Of a stretch of DNA of 6,579 nt, positions 5,869-6,579 are shown in pieces (the stretch's first letter is position 1; every line of letters starts with the position of its first letter). Below the pieces are notes generated by a model. It made no database searches, was not told where the DNA came from, and was given only the letters and a program-made list of their open reading frames with translations. The stretch comes from an uncultured Bacteroidota bacterium (GTDB lineage Bacteria; Bacteroidota; Bacteroidia; Chitinophagales; Chitinophagaceae), in contig CAIRNW010000291.1 in assembly GCA_903879995.1 (NCBI GenBank), forward strand, positions 1 to 6,579, given 5' to 3'. A program made the position numbers and the translations under genes.

Positions 5869-5900
5869 CCGTCCTTGAAAAATTCTGTAAATCAATCCAT

Positions 5901-6579
5901 ATGCAACTGAAAGGTTTGGTTCGCTTTTTTACTGTCCTGCTGATTATCTATTCGCTATACCAGCTCTCTTTTACGTGGCTGGTACAAAACTTTGAAAAGA
6001 AGGCGGACGAAAAGGCCAGTCAGTATGTCGGCAAATCCTATCCCGCCGCTTCCGTGAAATACCTTAATGATAAGGATTCTCAATCCTATTGGCAGGAATT
6101 TCTGGATAAGAGAAAGGCAGCTTATCGTGATAGTATGCTTAGAGCCAGTGAAAATGAAACAGTGACTTATGGCATCAATGGAGCCATGAGTTACAAAAAG
6201 GCAAAAGAGGAGGAACTTAACCTTGGACTTGACTTACAAGGTGGTATGAACGTAACGCTAGAGGTGGAGATGTCTGGCTTACTTCGTTCTCTTGCCAATA
6301 ACACTACAGATCCAAATTTTCTAAGCGCGCTCCAAAACGCTGATACACGTAAAGCCAACAGTGATGCAGATTTTATCACGCTGTTTATTCAGGAATACAG
6401 AAAATTAGAACCAAGTAGACCATTAGCCACACTTTTCTCTGGAGCAAGTGGCAACCAAGTAAATATTAAGTCTACGGACATTGATGTTGAAGTATACATT
6501 AGAGAACAAGCCAGAGCTGCTTTTGATCTAACCTTTGACCGACTCAGCACACGTATTGATCAATTTGGTGTTGCACAGC
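5901..6579 (+). CDS. secD: Protein translocase subunit SecD/SecDF, N-terminal part
   Basis: SecD, fused to SecF in Bacteroidota, is a membrane protein that uses the proton gradient to pull exported proteins through SecYEG. Only the first 226 codons are present, because the window ends inside the gene with the frame still open. The N-terminus has one membrane segment (about 9-28). A lysine- and glutamate-rich periplasmic stretch follows (32-105). The family motif NLGLDLQGGMNVTLEVE begins at residue 107, and RLSTRIDQFGVAQ ends the visible part, both as in SecD. Compared with E. coli SecD, the motif is displaced by an insertion of roughly 50 residues after the first membrane segment, which I recall as typical of Bacteroidota SecDF. 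Whether SecF is fused cannot be seen here. The ATG at 5901 is the only sensible start and has no Shine-Dalgarno sequence. Confidence 0.93.
   Translation, partial: MQLKGLVRFFTVLLIIYSLYQLSFTWLVQNFEKKADEKASQYVGKSYPAASVKYLNDKDSQSYWQEFLDKRKAAYRDSMLRASENETVTYGINGAMSYKKAKEEELNLGLDLQGGMNVTLEVEMSGLLRSLANNTTDPNFLSALQNADTRKANSDADFITLFIQEYRKLEPSRPLATLFSGASGNQVNIKSTDIDVEVYIREQARAAFDLTFDRLSTRIDQFGVAQ

Noticed and set aside
6191..6379. Minus-strand open frame of 62 codons opposite secD
   Set aside because: It lies opposite the conserved SecD LGLDLQGG region and is a shadow frame.

Overview
The window is an ordinary housekeeping segment from a member of the Bacteroidota, most likely the Chitinophagales/Sphingobacteriales side. 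Support for that placement: a long (310-residue) NusB, a lipobox-bearing DUF1573 protein, a SecD whose start matches the Bacteroidota SecDF type, promoters of the TAnnTTTG type (TATATTTG appears twice), and no Shine-Dalgarno sequence before any of the eight genes, which have A/T-rich leaders instead. The family placement comes from reading the proteins, not from a database search.

Layout: (1) 29-1988, minus strand, the groES-groEL chaperonin operon. (2) 1989-2232, a divergent intergenic region with a groES leader hairpin, two inverted repeats and a recognisable nusB promoter. (3) 2233-4602, plus strand, a tight four-gene operon: nusB, a DUF1573 lipoprotein gene, yajC and coaE, with gaps of 11, 8 and 2 bases. 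(4) 4574-5767, minus strand, a class I aspartate-type aminotransferase whose 3' end overlaps the 3' end of coaE by 29 bases. (5) 5768-5900, a second divergent intergenic region. (6) 5901 to the window end, plus strand, the first 226 codons of secD/secDF, cut by the window edge.

Functionally, groESL handles cytosolic folding. NusB serves transcription antitermination and rRNA synthesis. YajC and SecD(F) are accessory parts of the Sec translocon. CoaE makes coenzyme A, and the aminotransferase links aspartate and 2-oxoglutarate metabolism. The DUF1573 protein is a probable envelope lipoprotein of unknown role. yajC and secD lie only about 1.9 kb apart on the same strand, with coaE and the inverted aminotransferase gene between them.

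I found no mobile element, CRISPR array, tRNA, rRNA or defence-like gene, and no sign of a new multi-gene system. The points worth a second look are small-scale: a 10-bp-arm palindrome overlapping the nusB promoter, a hairpin in the groES leader that pairs fully only as minus-strand RNA, a 13-base sequence shared by the nusB and secD promoters, a seven-codon ORF overlapping the nusB start, and A-AAA-AAA-TAA gene ends at two operon junctions where a -1 shift would run in frame into the next gene.
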